Assembly (NCBI GenBank): GCA_000226015.1
Contig: JH153385.1
Span: forward strand, 202,948 to 266,947
DNA length: 64,000 bases
Direction: 5' to 3'
Source of the DNA: Mnemiopsis leidyi
Lineage: Eukaryota > Ctenophora > Tentaculata > Lobata > Bolinopsidae
Positions within the stretch are counted from its first letter, which is position 1. Each line of letters begins with the position of its first letter. The translations under genes were made by a program, and so were the position numbers. This document shows positions 61,841-64,000 of this stretch, piece by piece. The notes under the pieces are model-generated. The model did not search any database. It worked only from the letters and a program-made list of their open reading frames with translations, and was not told the origin of the DNA.

Positions 61841-62429
61841 GATGTTTATATACTAATTTTTATAAAGATTCACAAAGAATGTAATCAAAAGTGAAAATTT
61901 ACTGCGTAGATCAGGTTAATCTTGTATGTGAGTCCTATCGTGAGCCAAACAAGCGAAAAAGAATGACGAAGCACTATTGTAGGAAGATGGAGTTTTTCAT
62001 CCAACGCGAAATATGAACTTCTCTTTCAAAAATCTGTGAATACATGCGCGGCACACTTAGCGAAACACTTTCGATTAATGTTAAAATCAAATCTATACTT
62101 GATGCCATACTAGTCAATTATAAGCTAATTTTTGTACATAAACTTATACAAGTTTATACAATTTACTATTCCATTTCCAAGAAAAACAATAGAGCAGCCG
62201 CAATTGTACATAATACAAATAATATTAATATCATGAGCCAAGCTTTACAAATTTGAGCGCCGCGCACTATCAACTATGTAATGAGTGATGTTCATGTAGA
62301 CATAAAACAGTATTATCTGTAGCTCTAGCTACTTTATGCATATATATTTTACATTTGCCCACCGCAACTTCAGATACAATGAATTATGTTTTTCATATCA
62401 GGTATGCAATGATCGTTGATACGAGTTGG
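61841..62429. other. Upstream flank of the two-ORF cassette
   Basis: A/T-rich, with no gene supported. The cassette promoter should lie here. I found no matching inverted sequence in the flank below 58042. Confidence 0.35.
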
Positions 62430-63044
62430 CAAATAAATCTATGTCGTGTTGCGCGCGCGCGATGGTTTGAGAGTAGACCGCGCGTAATTAGAGAGCACCA
62501 ACGGTAGTCAGCGCGTAAGGCCAGTAACGTTTCCTGGGCAGTGGTGTCAGTTAAATGGCAACATGTAAATGCAAATGAATGAATAAGTATATAATAAATA
62601 TCATCCCGCTTTAAATTTGTTTCACGTTATGACCGCGCAGCCGCCAGCCACGCCGCCGCGCGCTTCGTGGCAGCAGGGCTATGCAATATGTAGCAACTTT
62701 AAATGTAGTAAGATGATTTTTTCTTTATATCAATTTAAATTGTAAATACTTGAATATATCCTCACCAAGACAAGACTTGCCTTGCGTTGCGGCCCATTTT
62801 CTATTTTCAAATACGGGGCGGCAGCTTCGCGGCAGCAGGTCAGGCAACGTCTGACAAGACAAGACGCATTTAAAAATACATGACATTGTCAAGGTTAATC
62901 ACCTATGCCACTGCACGCGACATGCTACGCAAAAAGTTGCTCTAATTCCAGAGTGCCTTTAGCGCGCACCGCACGCACCACCAGGTGTGGCTTCGTTATT
63001 CAAACTGCGAATTTTTATTGTATTTTTCAAAACAATATCAAATA
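62430..63044. repeat. GC-rich hairpin modules right of the cassette
   Basis: GCGCGCGCGATGG at about 62450, CGCCGCGCGCTTCGTGGCAGCAGG at about 62656, and inverted module A at 62817-62860 (GGCAGCTTCGCGGCAGCAGG then TCAGGCAACGTCTGACAAGA). These are the same family as 47.1-48.97 kb. Confidence 0.75.
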
Positions 63045-63054
63045 NNNNNNNNNN
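63045..63054. other. Assembly gap (10 N)
   Basis: Ten N, probably a placeholder of unknown true size. The sequence resumes exactly at GTTCAGCTTTAGCTGCGTGA, a repeat-module boundary. Confidence 0.95.
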
Positions 63055-63520
63055 GTTCAGCTTTAGCTGCGTGAGTCGGGTATCACCGCGACAACCAGTC
63101 GTTTGCGAGCTCTGCGTTCTTTTCTCTCTATTACTTGTCTGACTTTGTCCGACCCTCATTCGAAGCGAATAGAGGAGAATAAAATGACGGGAGGGAGAAT
63201 AAAATGCAAATGACGGGAGGGTGCGCGCTGCTGTACAACGTTATTACAATATCCTATAATTATCCTGGTTTAAGTTTGGTTCATAAAGGCAGGTGATTCT
63301 ATTTCTAAGTTCTACAGTCTTTAATATTCGTCTCTCGTCTTGTGACAATGTAATCTTTCAAGCTGAACGTTTTGTTAGAACGGTAGACGGATATAATCTT
63401 GTCAAGTTGCAAGTAAATTTCAAAAGTTTCAATGAAGGGCAGTGCAAATCAGTATTCAGAACACATTTCAATACCGAACGTTTGATTTTTAGTTATGTTT
63501 GACGAGATGATGACAAGCTT
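63055..63520. repeat. Hairpin modules after the gap
   Basis: 63055-63094 matches 50544-50583 almost exactly. TTTGTCCGACCCTCATTCGA follows, as at 50821, but only about 50 bp away instead of about 240. Module B recurs at 63383-63406, with a shortened inverted mate near 63499. GAATAAAATGACGGGAGGG is tandemly doubled around 63178-63220. Confidence 0.8.
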
Positions 63521-63604
63521 TGAATCATGAATTTTTCAATCTTTTGTAATATTTTTTAGCTGAATCTATTACGTTCAGACAACGATCTCAGGACTCAAAC
63601 GAAA

Positions 63605-64000
63605 ATGGACGAACAAGCTTATAAATGCTCTAATAAAGTGATAGTTCAATGCTTGACATCTAGTGACGATAATCTAATAAATGAAGTTCTCAAACTCAGC
63701 GATGTTTGCTCCAACAATTTGTCTTTAAAACGGACAGAAATTAAAGCTCTCATGTGTGATGGCTTGATAAACATTTTAATCGCTAAATCGGATTCCGGAG
63801 GTCAAGTTCTTGGCTACATTTTGTTTTATTCACACTATAGTACTTGGGTTGGAGAATCTACTGTCATTAAGCATGTGGTTACTATTCAGCAGAATAAAAG
63901 TATTGCTAAACAGTTGGTAGATGAAACATTAAACATTGGTAAAAAGTTAGGCATTAGTCGATTTGATGTTTTTACTGATGACAAGTGGCTGAAGCAAGTA
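63605..64000 (+). CDS. Partial GNAT-family acetyltransferase-like protein (runs off the window)
   Basis: Open from the Met at 63605 for 132 codons to the window edge, without an intron. The pattern GYILFYSHYSTWVG (residues 70-83) is the central strand and turn typical of GNAT N-acetyltransferases of the spermidine/spermine acetyltransferase (SSAT) group, where the equivalent segment reads G-x-A/I-x-F/Y-x4-ST-W-x-G. These enzymes transfer acetyl from acetyl-CoA to a primary amine. The following acetyl-CoA loop is degenerate: QQNKSIAKQL stands where families have Q/R-x2-G-x-G/A, so cofactor binding may be altered or lost. The frame begins soon after a TTTTTTAG acceptor-like site at about 63560, so an upstream non-coding exon is possible. 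Family call is moderate; substrate unknown. Confidence 0.6.
   Translation, partial: MDEQAYKCSNKVIVQCLTSSDDNLINEVLKLSDVCSNNLSLKRTEIKALMCDGLINILIAKSDSGGQVLGYILFYSHYSTWVGESTVIKHVVTIQQNKSIAKQLVDETLNIGKKLGISRFDVFTDDKWLKQV

Overview
The window is AT-rich animal nuclear DNA. Genes are built from small exons with GT..AG introns, and several protein families are animal-specific: a natriuretic-peptide-receptor-type membrane guanylate cyclase, a rhodopsin-class GPCR and an ankyrin-repeat protein. Together with CR1/L2-like LINE remains, many minisatellites and gene-poor stretches, this suggests an early-branching invertebrate such as a cnidarian. The species cannot be fixed from the sequence alone.

Layout: 1-340 is a minisatellite. 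2096-10723 (+) is a receptor guanylate cyclase in 25 recognised exons. It converges on 11347-15388 (-), a multi-exon Cys/His-containing protein of unknown function. 18500-20921 (+) is a complete 345-residue, 7-exon GPCR. 21298-21636 is a CA microsatellite with an assembly gap. 23280-25707 (+) is a 6-exon ankyrin-repeat protein with one apparent frameshift in a G run. 25.7-37.6 kb is a gene-poor stretch holding a 25-bp minisatellite. 37657-39211 (+) is a complete 4-exon gene for a 177-residue protein I do not recognise. 41977-42900 (-) is an intact ORF1p-like reading frame with no LINE ORF2 beside it.

From about 44.8 kb onward the window is accessory in character. There are LINE fragments on the minus strand at 48972-50460 and 55609-56175, and three copies of one LINE 3' tail that share a hairpin. 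A mosaic family of GC-rich palindromic modules fills 47.1-48.97 kb, 50.5-50.96 kb and 62.4-63.5 kb. Two large intronless reading frames (568 and 656 residues, 61840-58042, -) stand out against the small-exon host genes. They resemble, from memory only, multi-copy unnamed invertebrate proteins that I suspect belong to a mobile element. A partial acetyltransferase-like (GNAT) frame runs off the right edge at 63605-64000 (+). Two exons of an unrecognised host gene lie at 54347-55575 (+).

Recurring theme: introns here expand by short tandem duplication, and the duplicated unit often includes the splice junction. The GPCR has extra look-alike copies of its first donor and of two acceptors, and the ankyrin gene has one for an acceptor. 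The guanylate cyclase and the GPCR are both membrane signalling receptors, but nothing in the sequence links them functionally. Exon boundaries were placed by hand using splice-site consensus, phase agreement and family similarity.
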